Below, in pieces: positions 45,077 through 53,581 of a stretch of 64,000 bases of DNA. The stretch comes from Saccharothrix luteola (GTDB taxonomy: Bacteria > Actinomycetota > Actinomycetes > Mycobacteriales > Pseudonocardiaceae): the NCBI RefSeq assembly GCF_020859565.1, contig NZ_JAJHUO010000003.1, positions 223,833 through 287,832 on the forward strand, written 5' to 3'. The notes under the pieces were generated by a model that saw only the letters and a program-made list of their open reading frames with translations, ran no database searches and was not told the DNA's origin. Positions within the stretch are counted from its first letter, which is position 1. Every line of letters begins with the position of its first letter. The translations under genes were made by a program, and so were the position numbers.

Positions 45077-45823
45077 GTGGTGCGTCTTGATCGAATCGGC
45101 AAGCGCTACGGCCGCGGCCCGTGGGTGTTGCGCGACGTCACGCTCGCCGTGGAGCCGGGTGACGTGGTGGTGCTGCGCGGCGGCAACGGTGCGGGCAAGT
45201 CGACCCTCCTGCGCGTCGCGGCGGGCGTGACCGCGCCGACGAGCGGCCGGGTGAGCCGGGGCGCGTCGGTCGGGTACGCACCGGAGCGGTTCCCGACCGG
45301 GGTGAAGCTGTCCGCCCGCGACTACCTGCGCCACCTCGCCGCCGTGCGCGGTGTGCCGGTGCGGTGGGAGCTGGTGGAGGCCCTCGGGTTCGTCGGCGAC
45401 CCGGACGCGCCGATGGCCACGCTGTCGAAGGGCAACACGCAGAAGGTCGCGCTGGCGCAGGCGCTGCACGCGACGGACCTGCTGGTGCTGGACGAGCCGT
45501 GGTCCGGGCTGGACGCCGCCGCGGGCGCGGTGCTCGGCGAGCTGGTGACGTCGTCGCGGGCCGCCGTCGTGCTGACCGACCACCACGGGCACGACTTGCC
45601 GGGCGCCCGCGAGGTGGCGCTCGGCGCGGTCCGACCCGGTGGCGTGGTGATCGAGCTCGACCGGGTGGGGGAGTCGTTGGCGCTGATCAGCGCACTGGAA
45701 GGGGTGTCCTCGGCGCACGAGGTCGGCGACGGCGCGCGGGTCGAGGTGCGGGCGGGGTTCAGCGACGGCGTGCTGGCCGAGGCGCTGCGGCTCGGCTGCT
45801 CGGTGCGGAGCGTGCGGTCGTGA
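45077..45823 (+). CDS. ABC transporter ATP-binding protein
   Basis: A 248-residue ABC ATPase with Walker A GGNGAGKST, signature LSKGNTQKVALAQAL, Walker B LLVLDEP and H-loop LTDHH. GTG 45077 or 45080 starts the protein; no good ribosome site is present. It is coupled by a 4-nt overlap to a permease, so the pair forms an ABC-2-like exporter. Substrate unknown. Confidence 0.88.
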   Translation: MVRLDRIGKRYGRGPWVLRDVTLAVEPGDVVVLRGGNGAGKSTLLRVAAGVTAPTSGRVSRGASVGYAPERFPTGVKLSARDYLRHLAAVRGVPVRWELVEALGFVGDPDAPMATLSKGNTQKVALAQALHATDLLVLDEPWSGLDAAAGAVLGELVTSSRAAVVLTDHHGHDLPGAREVALGAVRPGGVVIELDRVGESLALISALEGVSSAHEVGDGARVEVRAGFSDGVLAEALRLGCSVRSVRS

Positions 45824-46467
45824 CGGCGCTGGTGCGGTACCTGCTGGTCGACGTGCTGCGCACGCAGCGCTGGCTGCCGCCGCTGCTGCTGCACGTGGCC
45901 GTGCTCGGGATGCTCTACGCGTCGGACGCCGGGCCGCCGCTGCCCGCGTACGCCGGCACGTGCGTGCTGGTCTACCCGGTGTCGGTGTGGCTGACGGTGG
46001 TCATCGCGACCGCGGAGGACCCGGTGCGGCGGACGATGACCGTGGTGACCGCCGGGGGCTGGGCCCGCGCGCAGGCCGCCGTGACCGCGTTGGCCGTGCT
46101 CGGGGCGCTGGGCGTGGCCCTGGTCGCCGCGGTGGCGCCGGTCCTGACGCAACCCCGCCCGTACCCGCTCGGCACGGTGGCGCAGGGTTTCGGCGGGTTG
46201 GCGGTGTGCGCGCTGGTCGGCGTGGGCGTCGGCGTGCTGTGCAGCCGGCCGGTGATCACGCAGGCCGGCTGGTCGGTGCTCGCCGCGACGGCGCTGGTCG
46301 TGCTGGTGTTCCTGTTCGGCCGCACCCCGCCCGTCGGCAACGTGCTGTGGGCGCTGTCCCACGACGACGGCGTCCCGTCCGCGCTGGCGCTCTCGGGGCT
46401 GGTCGCGGTGCTGTTCGTGGCCGGCGCGACCTGGCTCGGCACGGCGGTGGGCCCTCGGCGCGGCTAG
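45820..46467 (+). CDS. ABC transporter permease
   Basis: A 215-residue membrane protein with about six hydrophobic segments, consistent with a small ABC-2-type permease paired with the preceding ATPase (GTGA overlap). No specific signature beyond hydrophobicity. Its TAG stop lies inside the CTAG at the left end of the MITE, so the element has inserted exactly at the end of the gene without changing the protein. Confidence 0.78.
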   Translation: MTALVRYLLVDVLRTQRWLPPLLLHVAVLGMLYASDAGPPLPAYAGTCVLVYPVSVWLTVVIATAEDPVRRTMTVVTAGGWARAQAAVTALAVLGALGVALVAAVAPVLTQPRPYPLGTVAQGFGGLAVCALVGVGVGVLCSRPVITQAGWSVLAATALVVLVFLFGRTPPVGNVLWALSHDDGVPSALALSGLVAVLFVAGATWLGTAVGPRRG

Positions 46468-46634
46468 GGCCTGTTTCACAAGTCTCGTTCGATGAGAGTC
46501 GCGCCGGAGGTGGTTCCTGGCGGTGCGGCCGGACGGGCCGCATACCGCTGTTGTATGTGGCCCGTCCGGCCGTGCCCCCGGGGGCCGCCTCAGGCCCGAC
46601 TATCGCGAACACGGACTTGTGAAACAGGCCCTAG
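46464..46634. mobile_element. MITE-like element with 17-bp terminal inverted repeats
   Basis: Perfect 17-bp terminal inverted repeats GGCCTGTTTCACAAGTC start at 46468 and end at 46630, flanked on both sides by CTAG (46464-46467 and 46631-46634), which looks like a target duplication. Inside, GCGGCCGGACGGGCC pairs with GGCCCGTCCGGCCG around a short AT-containing loop near 46555, so the whole 163-bp core can fold into one long hairpin. There is no transposase; mobilisation in trans by a related IS is inferred. Family not identified. Confidence 0.85.
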
Positions 46635-46646
46635 TGTTCGTGGCCG

Positions 46647-47189
46647 TCACCACTGTCTGCGGACCGCGGCCTTGACGCCGGTCACCAGGCTCGCCGGCGG
46701 CACGTCGTCGGCCACGACCGCTCCGGCGGCGATCACTGCGTCACGCCCGATGGTGACGCCGGGCAGGATCGTCGCGCCGGCGCCGATCCACACGTTCTCC
46801 GCCACGTCGATGGGCCCACCGCTGAGCCACCCCCGTCGCTCCTCGGGGTCGACCGGGTGACCGACGGTGATGAAGGTGGCCTTCGGCCCGACCATCACGC
46901 GCTCGCCGAGGCGGATGCCGGCGTAGTCGAGGAACGTGCAGTTCTGGTTGACGAACACGCGTTCCGCGAGCTCCAGGCGGAGGCCGTGGTCGGTGTAGAA
47001 GGGCGGGTGGATCGTGACCCTGTCCGGCAGCGGCCGGCCGAGGATCGCGGCGAACAGCTCGGCCTTGCCCGCTTCGTCCTCGAACGGCAGGACGTTGAGG
47101 TGGGAGGTGAGCTCGGTGGCCCGCAGGACCCGCTCGGACATGGCGCGGAACTCGGCGCTGTGGATGCGCACGAGGCGGTCATCGCGCAT
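46647..47189 (-). CDS. Sugar O-acetyltransferase, hexapeptide-repeat type
   Basis: A 180-residue left-handed beta-helix acetyltransferase of the maltose/galactoside O-acetyltransferase (Maa/LacA) group. N-terminal helices precede hexapeptide repeats (VFVNQNCTFLDYAGIRLGERVMVGPKA, here residues about 78-104, and IGAGATILPGVTIGRDAVIAAGAVVADDV). The catalytic His is in TFITVGHPVDP. It starts 7 nt after the LysR stop on the same strand, with a GAGGAAG site 11 nt upstream, so it is in the LysR transcript. Acetyl-CoA donor; sugar acceptor unknown. Confidence 0.88.
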   Translation of the reverse strand: MRDDRLVRIHSAEFRAMSERVLRATELTSHLNVLPFEDEAGKAELFAAILGRPLPDRVTIHPPFYTDHGLRLELAERVFVNQNCTFLDYAGIRLGERVMVGPKATFITVGHPVDPEERRGWLSGGPIDVAENVWIGAGATILPGVTIGRDAVIAAGAVVADDVPPASLVTGVKAAVRRQW

Positions 47190-47196
47190 GACTGGG

Positions 47197-48147
47197 TCAC
47201 TTCCTCATCGTGGTGTCGTGCGTGAGTGCCCAGGACGGGCGCCAGACGGTCCCGGGCGGCGTGGGCAGGCCGTGGAGGTGGTCGATGATCGGCCGGAGTC
47301 CGGGGTGCGGGTTCGTGCCCGGGAGCAGGAGGGAGAGCGGGTAGGCGATCGTCGGCTCGGCGATCGGGATGCGGCGCAGGTCGTAGTGCGTCGGCCAGGT
47401 GTAGCGGTCGCGCGCGCCGATGAGGGTCGCCACGTCCGCGGAGTCCGCGAGGGTGTCCTGGAGGACTTCGTTGCCGAAGTTCGGGCCCGCCGCGTCGAGG
47501 CGGAGGTCGAAGTCGGTGGTGAGCTGGTCGTAGAACTCCGACCACTCGCTGCGCGGCGCGATGCCCGGCACCCAGATCCGGTGCTCGCGCAGCCGGGCCG
47601 GCGTCAGGACGCGTGCGGAGGCGAGAGGGTGCCTGGGGCCGACGAGGAGTTCCAGCGGCGAGTCGAACGCGTGGATCATCCGGACGTCGGGCGGCAGCGC
47701 GGCCCGGTCGGTGATCGTGCGGAAGGAGGCGTCGACCTCACCCGCCTCGACCGCGGCGACCGCCAGGCGTGGGTCGTCGACCCTGAGGGTCACCACGTCG
47801 AGGTTGGTGCCGGGATGTGAGCGCCAGTAGTCGTGCAGGACGACGGCCTGCGCGCTGCGCAGCCCGAGGACGTCGACCCGGAGGGCCCGGGAGCCGGGCC
47901 GGACCGCCGTGACGGCGCGGTCGACGCCGATGACGATGCTGCGCGCGTGCGGCAGGAACGCCTGGCCGTCGAGCGTCAACTCGACCCCGCGTGCGGTGCG
48001 GGTGAACAGGTTGACCCCCAGCTCGCGCTCCAACGAAGCAACCCGCTTCGAGACCGCCTGCTGCGTGACGCCCAACTCCACCGCGGCGAGCCGCAACTGC
48101 CCGACCTCGGCCGCCCTCACGAACGACCGCAGTGCTTCCGTATCCAC
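47197..48147 (-). CDS. LysR-family regulator
   Basis: A 316-residue LysR protein: N-terminal HTH (LRSFVRAAEVGQLRLAAVELGVTQQAVSKRV here across residues 6-36, ASLERELGVNLF) and a periplasmic-binding-like effector domain. GTG start at 48147. It is transcribed in the same direction as the acetyltransferase, which is unusual since LysR genes are commonly divergent from their targets. Confidence 0.9.
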   Translation of the reverse strand: MDTEALRSFVRAAEVGQLRLAAVELGVTQQAVSKRVASLERELGVNLFTRTARGVELTLDGQAFLPHARSIVIGVDRAVTAVRPGSRALRVDVLGLRSAQAVVLHDYWRSHPGTNLDVVTLRVDDPRLAVAAVEAGEVDASFRTITDRAALPPDVRMIHAFDSPLELLVGPRHPLASARVLTPARLREHRIWVPGIAPRSEWSEFYDQLTTDFDLRLDAAGPNFGNEVLQDTLADSADVATLIGARDRYTWPTHYDLRRIPIAEPTIAYPLSLLLPGTNPHPGLRPIIDHLHGLPTPPGTVWRPSWALTHDTTMRK

Positions 48148-48396
48148 CGCTTGAGCCTATGGACGTGCAACCGATCGTTGTGGGTGGGCGGGAGCGGGTT
48201 GTGTCGTCGCACTTCGGCGCGGTCGGCCGGCTCCCTCACCCAACGTCCGGTTGTCGGTGCCGGAACTGCGCCCAGCGCTCTCCACAGGGCTTCCGCAGGT
48301 GCAGCGAGTCTCCGTGGGGGCGGGGTTCGGCGGGACGCCGCAAGTCTCCGCGGAGCTCGGGGGCCGGAATTGTCGTACACCGCCGGCAAAATAAAA

Positions 48397-48425
48397 GCAG
48401 GGGTCCCCTTGGCGGGGACCCCTGC
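48397..48425 (-). terminator. U-tract terminator of the 48.4-50.4 kb operon
   Basis: A perfect 12-bp stem GCAGGGGTCCCC / GGGGACCCCTGC with a 5-nt loop, followed on the minus strand by TTTTATTTT. It is the only terminator in the window with a clear U-tract and lies 27 nt after the stop at 48452. The rest of the 48148-48451 gap holds no recognisable gene. Confidence 0.95.
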
Positions 48426-48451
48426 GGAGCGGTTCGGTGGTGCGGATCGAC

Positions 48452-49969
48452 CTACTTGATCGCCTTGATCAGTTCGTCGATGTCCTTCGGCTCCAGGCCG
48501 CGCATCAGCGTCAGGAACAGCTCGCTGTACGTGCGGAACGGGCTGACGTACCACTTGCCGTCGACCTCGGTGGCGACCACGCCGACGCCGTCCTTCAGCA
48601 CCTGCGCGCCGATCCGGGCGATCACGTCGACCGCGGCCGGCGGGATGTTCCGGCCGCCCTGCTGCTCGACCAGCTGCGCGAGCTCGTCCGCGCACAGCTG
48701 CTGCGTCTGGCCCTGGACCGTGGCGCTGTAGCAGTCACCGTCCCGGCTGACCTCGACGGTCTCGCCCTCGGCCTCGACGACCAGCTTGCGGATCGTGACC
48801 AGCTTGCCGCCGGAGACGTCCTTCGAGTCCGTCTCCAGCTCGATCAGCTTCGCGCCCGAGGCGGACGTCTTGCCCATCTGGTCCAGGATGACCGGGCCGA
48901 CGTCCTGCAGCACACCCATCTCGTCCGGCGGCAGCAGCGCGATGACGCCCTCGACGTCACCGTCGAGCGCCTTCTCGACCATCTGCTTCGCGGCGTCGTT
49001 CGCCGAACCCGCGCCGGCCGGCGCGATGCCCTGGGCGGGCCACTTCAGGTCTTCCTGCTCCAGCGCGGCGTTCGCGATGGTGTAGAAGAGGCTCGGGTAC
49101 CACTCGTCGCCGACCTTGATCGTGGCGATGCCGATCGGCTTGCCGTCGCGGTCGGCCTTCTCCTTGGCGAAGTCGATCGTGTCGGTCTCCGTGCCGGCCT
49201 TGTCCAGCTGCGCGCCGAGCGCGTCGACCAGCTTGTCGGTCAACGGCACCTGCTTGACGTCCGAGGTGATCGTGATCTTGCCCTCGACCACCTTGTTGAT
49301 CGTCAGGCGGTCGTTGACCTTCTCCGCGGCGGCGTCGTCGAACTTGATGCCCTCGCTCTTGATCTGGACGCCGCTGAGCTTGTTCGGGTCCGCGTCCTTC
49401 TTCAGGATCTCCAGCCGCTTGGCCTCGCTGATCGTGGCCTCGGTGTAGTCCTTGCTGAGCTTCGCCTCGGCGGGCGCCAGACCGTTCATGATGCCCAGGA
49501 CGTCACCGCTGCCCAGCGCGCTGAGCAGGTTGTTCGCCGCGGTGGACGGGCTCTCGGCGCCGGCGGCCACGTCGTCGGAGCTGCGCAGCGCCCACACCGT
49601 GGCGACCGTGCCGGCGGCCAGCGCGAGGACGGCCACGATGGCGGTGATCACCAGGCCGGTGCGCTTCTTCTTCGGCGGCTCGCCACCCGAGAAGCCGGAC
49701 GGCCCCTGGCCGTAGGGCTGGCCGAACTCCTGCTGGTAACCCTGCTGCGGGAAGCCCTGCGGACCCGTCTGCGGGTAGCCCTGCTGCGGCTGGGGCCCGG
49801 CCTGCGGGTAGCCGCCCTGCTGCGGGTACCCGCCCTGCTGGTAGCCACCCTGTTGGGGGTAGCCGCCCTGCTGCGGGCCCTGCTGCTGCGGGTAGCCCCC
49901 CTGCTGCGGCTGGCCGTACGGGTTGTTCTGCGGTGGCCATTCGCCTCCGCCGCCACCTGGGTACGTCAC
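48452..49969 (-). CDS. Gln/Pro/Gly/Tyr-repeat single-TM protein
   Basis: A 505-residue membrane-anchored protein of unknown function. Residues 1-105 are low-complexity, with about ten repeats of [13 protein letters not shown] type. A KKKR stop and a TM helix ([22 protein letters not shown], about 110-131) follow; the remaining 370 residues lie outside and contain two related halves, each with [22 protein letters not shown] and a GKITITS/GKLVTIR strand. This layout (disordered N-terminus, one TM, duplicated lipoprotein-like domain) occurs in actinomycete envelope proteins. GTG 49969 has GGAGGAG 5 nt upstream and overlaps the preceding stop by 4 nt. Confidence 0.85.
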   Translation of the reverse strand: MTYPGGGGGEWPPQNNPYGQPQQGGYPQQQGPQQGGYPQQGGYQQGGYPQQGGYPQAGPQPQQGYPQTGPQGFPQQGYQQEFGQPYGQGPSGFSGGEPPKKKRTGLVITAIVAVLALAAGTVATVWALRSSDDVAAGAESPSTAANNLLSALGSGDVLGIMNGLAPAEAKLSKDYTEATISEAKRLEILKKDADPNKLSGVQIKSEGIKFDDAAAEKVNDRLTINKVVEGKITITSDVKQVPLTDKLVDALGAQLDKAGTETDTIDFAKEKADRDGKPIGIATIKVGDEWYPSLFYTIANAALEQEDLKWPAQGIAPAGAGSANDAAKQMVEKALDGDVEGVIALLPPDEMGVLQDVGPVILDQMGKTSASGAKLIELETDSKDVSGGKLVTIRKLVVEAEGETVEVSRDGDCYSATVQGQTQQLCADELAQLVEQQGGRNIPPAAVDVIARIGAQVLKDGVGVVATEVDGKWYVSPFRTYSELFLTLMRGLEPKDIDELIKAIK

Positions 49970-50448
49970 GGTGCTCCTCCTGGAGTGCTGATCGCTGTGC
50001 GGGATTTCGCGGTGAGCACGGTGATCGCCCCGGCGATCCCCAGCACAGCACCACCGAGGGTGGTCACCGGTCCGGTCAGGCTGATCCCGACCAGTGCCGC
50101 CTCGTTGCCCCCTTGGACGGCGGCAAGTGCCGCCACCGTTCCCGCAATCGTGCCAAACACCAGTGCGAGCCATGCCGCGATCCGGTGAAAACGCACCGCC
50201 CAAAGCACCACGCAGCACACCGCCAAGGGGGTGAGTGCCACCCACGCGCCGCGCACGACCTCGCCCGGCACACCGTCCAACCCGGCGAAACCACGCAGAG
50301 CGAGCACCTCGTAACTCGTCCTCGTGACCGTGCCCGAGCGCAGCCAGGGCAGGAAGAAACCCGTCACGGCTGTGACCAAACCGATAACTCCGAGCACCGC
50401 GCCCGTCCAGCGTCTGATTGTCGGCTCCCCCGACGGTGTCCCGCGCAC
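49966..50448 (-). CDS. Four-TM membrane protein
   Basis: A 160-residue protein with about four hydrophobic helices ([20 protein letters not shown] first) and short loops; first gene of the operon with the repeat protein (GTGA overlap). The start is uncertain (GTG 50448 or 50454; no strong ribosome site). No family recognised. Coupling suggests it acts with the single-TM protein in the envelope. Confidence 0.7.
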   Translation of the reverse strand: MRGTPSGEPTIRRWTGAVLGVIGLVTAVTGFFLPWLRSGTVTRTSYEVLALRGFAGLDGVPGEVVRGAWVALTPLAVCCVVLWAVRFHRIAAWLALVFGTIAGTVAALAAVQGGNEAALVGISLTGPVTTLGGAVLGIAGAITVLTAKSRTAISTPGGAP

Positions 50449-50484
50449 GACCACATGCTCGCAGGCGTGTGGGACGGTGGTGGC

Positions 50485-51219
50485 ATGAGTGCACGGGACG
50501 TGATGGCCTTCGCGCGGCGCATCACCGCGCTCACCGGCGCGGGCGTTTCGCTGGAGTCGGGGGTCGTGCGGTTCCGGTTCGACGCGGCGGCGTTCCTGAC
50601 GTCGGCGCGCGTGCGGCGGGAGGCGTGGGAGTCCTGGCTGGACGATCCGATGTGGACGGCCGAGCCGAACGCCGCGCACCGCGCGTTGGCCGGGTTGCAG
50701 CGCGCCGGGCGGGTGCGGTCGTTGCTGACGCAGAACGTCGACGGCCTGCACCAGCGGGCCGGGTCCGAGGTGGTCGAGCTGCACGGGTCGATGTCACGTG
50801 TGGTGTGCGTCTCATGCGGCGCCGTCGGCGCGATGGGCGACGCGCTGGCGCGGGTTCGCGGCGGCGAGGTCCCCCCGGACTGCACGGTGTGCGGCGGGGT
50901 GCTCCGGCCGGCGGCGGTCGCGTTCGGCGAGCCCCTGCACGACGACGTGCTGCGCGCGGCGCGGCTGGCGGTGCTGGACTGCGACGTGATGCTGGTGGCC
51001 GGCACGTCGCTCATGGTCGAGCCGGCCGCGCGGTTGGTGCCGCTGGCGGCGAAGGCCGGCGCGTCGGTGGTGATCTGCGCCCTGGACCCGACGCCGTACG
51101 ACTCGCTGGCTGCGGCGGTGGTGCGCGAGTCGGCCGCGTCGGCGCTGCCCGAGCTGGCCGCCGTGCCCGTGGTGGCGAACGGCCCGATCCGCACGTGGGG
51201 CGACCCGAGCACCTGGTGA
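50485..51219 (+). CDS. Sir2-family NAD-dependent deacylase (variant)
   Basis: A 244-residue sirtuin. Conserved: [14 protein letters not shown] (NAD), [14 protein letters not shown], catalytic His in ELHGS, the four zinc Cys (CVSC and CTVC) and [11 protein letters not shown]. Unusual: the normal GIPDFRG stretch reads GVVRFRF, losing the Pro-Asp that orders the cofactor loop. It would remove acyl groups from lysines using NAD, but the variant loop makes activity uncertain. ATG at 50485; no strong ribosome site, and the frame is open upstream. Confidence 0.87.
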   Translation: MSARDVMAFARRITALTGAGVSLESGVVRFRFDAAAFLTSARVRREAWESWLDDPMWTAEPNAAHRALAGLQRAGRVRSLLTQNVDGLHQRAGSEVVELHGSMSRVVCVSCGAVGAMGDALARVRGGEVPPDCTVCGGVLRPAAVAFGEPLHDDVLRAARLAVLDCDVMLVAGTSLMVEPAARLVPLAAKAGASVVICALDPTPYDSLAAAVVRESAASALPELAAVPVVANGPIRTWGDPSTW

Positions 51220-51281
51220 AGCACCCGTTCGTGCCGCTCAACCACCCGTACGTGGGCGCATCGCGGTGCAAGGGTGACCGC

Positions 51282-51845
51282 ATGGGGAGTCAACAATCAC
51301 CGATCAACCTCCGTGACGCGGTCGTGGTGCCGGGGTTGGTCGACGAGTTGGACGTGCGCTGGCGCGCCGACCAGTTCAGCGCCCACGACGAGGGCCACGG
51401 CTGGCGGTTCCGGCCGAGGGGCGAGCACCTGGTGTGCTTGGGCGGGCAGGAGTTCCGGCTCGACAACCTCCACTTCCACCGGCCGAGCGAGCACTGGGTG
51501 CGCGGCCGGTCGCGTGGCGCGGAGATGCACGCCGTCCACGTAAGGGCGGACGAAGCGCTGCGGGCGTGCGTGGTGGCGGTGTTCGTGGACCTCGGCGAGC
51601 CGGGCCCGTCGGAGGCGAAGCCGCCCAGCGGCATCGACCTGCCCGCGCTCTTCCCGGGCGGCGGCTTCCACCGCTACGAGGGCTCGCTGACCACGGGGGA
51701 GTTCGACGAGATCGTCAGCTGGGTCGTGATGAACAAGTCGGTCCAGGTGGACGACCCGGCCCTGCGCGCGTTCATCCGCACGCACGCCGACCACCCCCGC
51801 CCGGTGCAGCCGGTGAACCGGAGGTTCGTGCTGGCGACCGGGTGA
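51282..51845 (+). CDS. Alpha-type carbonic anhydrase-like protein, cytosolic
   Basis: A 187-residue member of the alpha (eukaryotic-type) carbonic anhydrase fold. It begins QSPINLRDA as the family does, and has the three zinc His: His64 and His66 in LHFHRPSEHW and His83 in AEMHAVHV. The C-terminal QPVNRRFV is also typical. Differences: no signal peptide, shorter than the usual 220-260, and the substrate loop reads GSLTTGEFDEIVSW instead of LTTPPC. An AAGGG site lies 7 nt before the ATG. Probably an intracellular hydratase or a related zinc enzyme. Confidence 0.83.
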   Translation: MGSQQSPINLRDAVVVPGLVDELDVRWRADQFSAHDEGHGWRFRPRGEHLVCLGGQEFRLDNLHFHRPSEHWVRGRSRGAEMHAVHVRADEALRACVVAVFVDLGEPGPSEAKPPSGIDLPALFPGGGFHRYEGSLTTGEFDEIVSWVVMNKSVQVDDPALRAFIRTHADHPRPVQPVNRRFVLATG

Positions 51846-51891
51846 GGCGGGAGGTAGCCGGGGCGGTGGCGGGTTAATAAGGTCACCTCGT

Positions 51892-53424
51892 ATGCGCGTA
51901 CCCCTGACTGTCGCCGATTTCCTCCACCGGGCGGAGCAGGTCTTCGCCGACACCACGGCCTCCGTCGACGAGCCCGTCCAGCCCGCCGCGCCCGTGCCGA
52001 GGTCGACCTACGGCGAGTTCGCCACCCGCGTCCGCGCCTGGCAGGCCGGGTTCGACGCGCTCGGCCTCGGCGAGGGCGACCGGGTCGCCGTGGTCAGCCA
52101 CAACTCGGCCCGGCTGCTCGAACTGCTGCACGCGGTGCCCGCCACCGGCCGCATCGCGGTGCCGGTGAACTTCCGGCTGCGACCCGACGAGGTGTCCTAC
52201 ATCGTCGAGCACAGCGGCGCGTCCGCGCTGCTCGTCGACCCCGAGCTGGAGCTGGACGGCGTCACCGCGCGGCACCGCTTCGTGCTCGGCGAGCAGACCG
52301 AGACCGAGCTGATGCGCTTCGACACCGAGCCGCGGCCCTGGCGCGAGCCGGACGAGGACGCCACCGCCACGATCAACTACACCTCCGGCACGACCGCCCG
52401 GCCCAAGGGCGTCCAGATGACCCACCGCAACATCTGGATCAACGCCGTCACGTTCGCCATGCACGCCCGCGTCTGGGAGCGCGACGTGTACATGCACGTC
52501 CTCCCGATGTTCCACTGCAACGGCTGGGGCATGCCCTACGGCCTGGCCGGGCTCGGCGTGCCGCAGGTCGTGCTGCGCAAGGTCGACGGCGCGGAGATCC
52601 TCACCCGGGTCCGCGACCACGGCGTCACGCTGATGTGCGGCGCGCCCGCCGTGTGGAACGCCGTGCTGGACGCCGCGCAGGACTGGGACGGCGAGATCCC
52701 CGGCCGTGACCGGGTCCGGATCATCTGCGCGGGCGCGCCGCCGCCCAGCCGCACCATCGCCCGCATGGGCGAGGAGCTCGGCTGGGAGTTCCTGCAGCTC
52801 TACGGCCTGACGGAGACCTCGCCGCTGCTGACCTTCAACCGCACCCGACCGGCCGACGACGAGCTGCCGCCGGCGGAACGGGCGCGCAAGCTCTCCCGGG
52901 CCGGCGCGCCGGGGCTCGGCGTGCGGCTGAAGGTGTCCGACACCGGCGAGGTGCTGGCCCGCGGGAACGTCGTCATGGCCGGCTACTGGGAGAACCCCGA
53001 GGCCAGCGCCCAGGCGTTGGAGGACGGCTGGTTCCACACCGGCGACGGTGGCGAGCTGGACGACGAGGGCCACCTGACGATCTCCGACCGCAAGAAGGAC
53101 GTGATCATCACCGGCGGCGAGAACGTGTCGTCCATCGAGGTGGAGGACGCCCTGTTCGGCCACCCCGCGGTGGCCGAGGCGGCGGTCATCGGCGTGCCGC
53201 ACGACAAGTGGGGCGAGACGATCAAGGCGCTGGTCGTGCGGGCCGAGGGCGCGGAGGTGACGGAGGCGGAGCTGATCGCGCACTGCAAGGCCCGGCTCGC
53301 CGGCTACAAGGCGCCGACGTCGGTCGAGTTCCGCGACGCCATCCCGCGCACCGCCACCGGCAAGGTGCAGAAGTTCAAGCTCCGCGAGCCGTACTGGGCC
53401 GACCTCGACCGCAAGGTCAACTGA
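51892..53424 (+). CDS. Acyl-CoA synthetase (AMP-forming)
   Basis: A 510-residue ANL-superfamily ligase, complete. Motifs: P-loop INYTSGTTARPKGV, A5 LYGLTETSP, A7 WFHTGDGGELDDEG, A8 DRKKDVIITGGENVSSIEVE and the catalytic Lys in RTATGKVQKFKLRE. It activates a fatty or aryl acid to the acyl-CoA. The layout matches FadD-like medium-chain acyl-CoA synthetases. AAGG lies upstream of the ATG. Single gene, substrate unknown; it could feed the acyl-CoA oxidase at 6-8 kb but they are far apart. Confidence 0.92.
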   Translation: MRVPLTVADFLHRAEQVFADTTASVDEPVQPAAPVPRSTYGEFATRVRAWQAGFDALGLGEGDRVAVVSHNSARLLELLHAVPATGRIAVPVNFRLRPDEVSYIVEHSGASALLVDPELELDGVTARHRFVLGEQTETELMRFDTEPRPWREPDEDATATINYTSGTTARPKGVQMTHRNIWINAVTFAMHARVWERDVYMHVLPMFHCNGWGMPYGLAGLGVPQVVLRKVDGAEILTRVRDHGVTLMCGAPAVWNAVLDAAQDWDGEIPGRDRVRIICAGAPPPSRTIARMGEELGWEFLQLYGLTETSPLLTFNRTRPADDELPPAERARKLSRAGAPGLGVRLKVSDTGEVLARGNVVMAGYWENPEASAQALEDGWFHTGDGGELDDEGHLTISDRKKDVIITGGENVSSIEVEDALFGHPAVAEAAVIGVPHDKWGETIKALVVRAEGAEVTEAELIAHCKARLAGYKAPTSVEFRDAIPRTATGKVQKFKLREPYWADLDRKVN

Positions 53425-53581
53425 CCCGGCCGGGGGAAGTTCCCCGCGTCCGCTGTGACCCATGTGGCTGAAGTTCAGGCTGGGTCGAGTGGAAGCAGTG
53501 AGGCACGAGTGGCAGAGTCGGCCTGCATGGCGCCGTTCGGCGTAATGCCGATCGGCCGAGTGCGCGGGGAGGGCGGCAGTC

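Noticed and set aside
46492..46860. 122-codon frame through the MITE
   Set aside because: It spans the inverted repeat and the antisense of the acetyltransferase; no transposase motif.
49700..49930. CRISPR-like repetitive DNA
   Set aside because: The repeats encode QGGYPQQ units in frame within a protein gene; there are no spacers.
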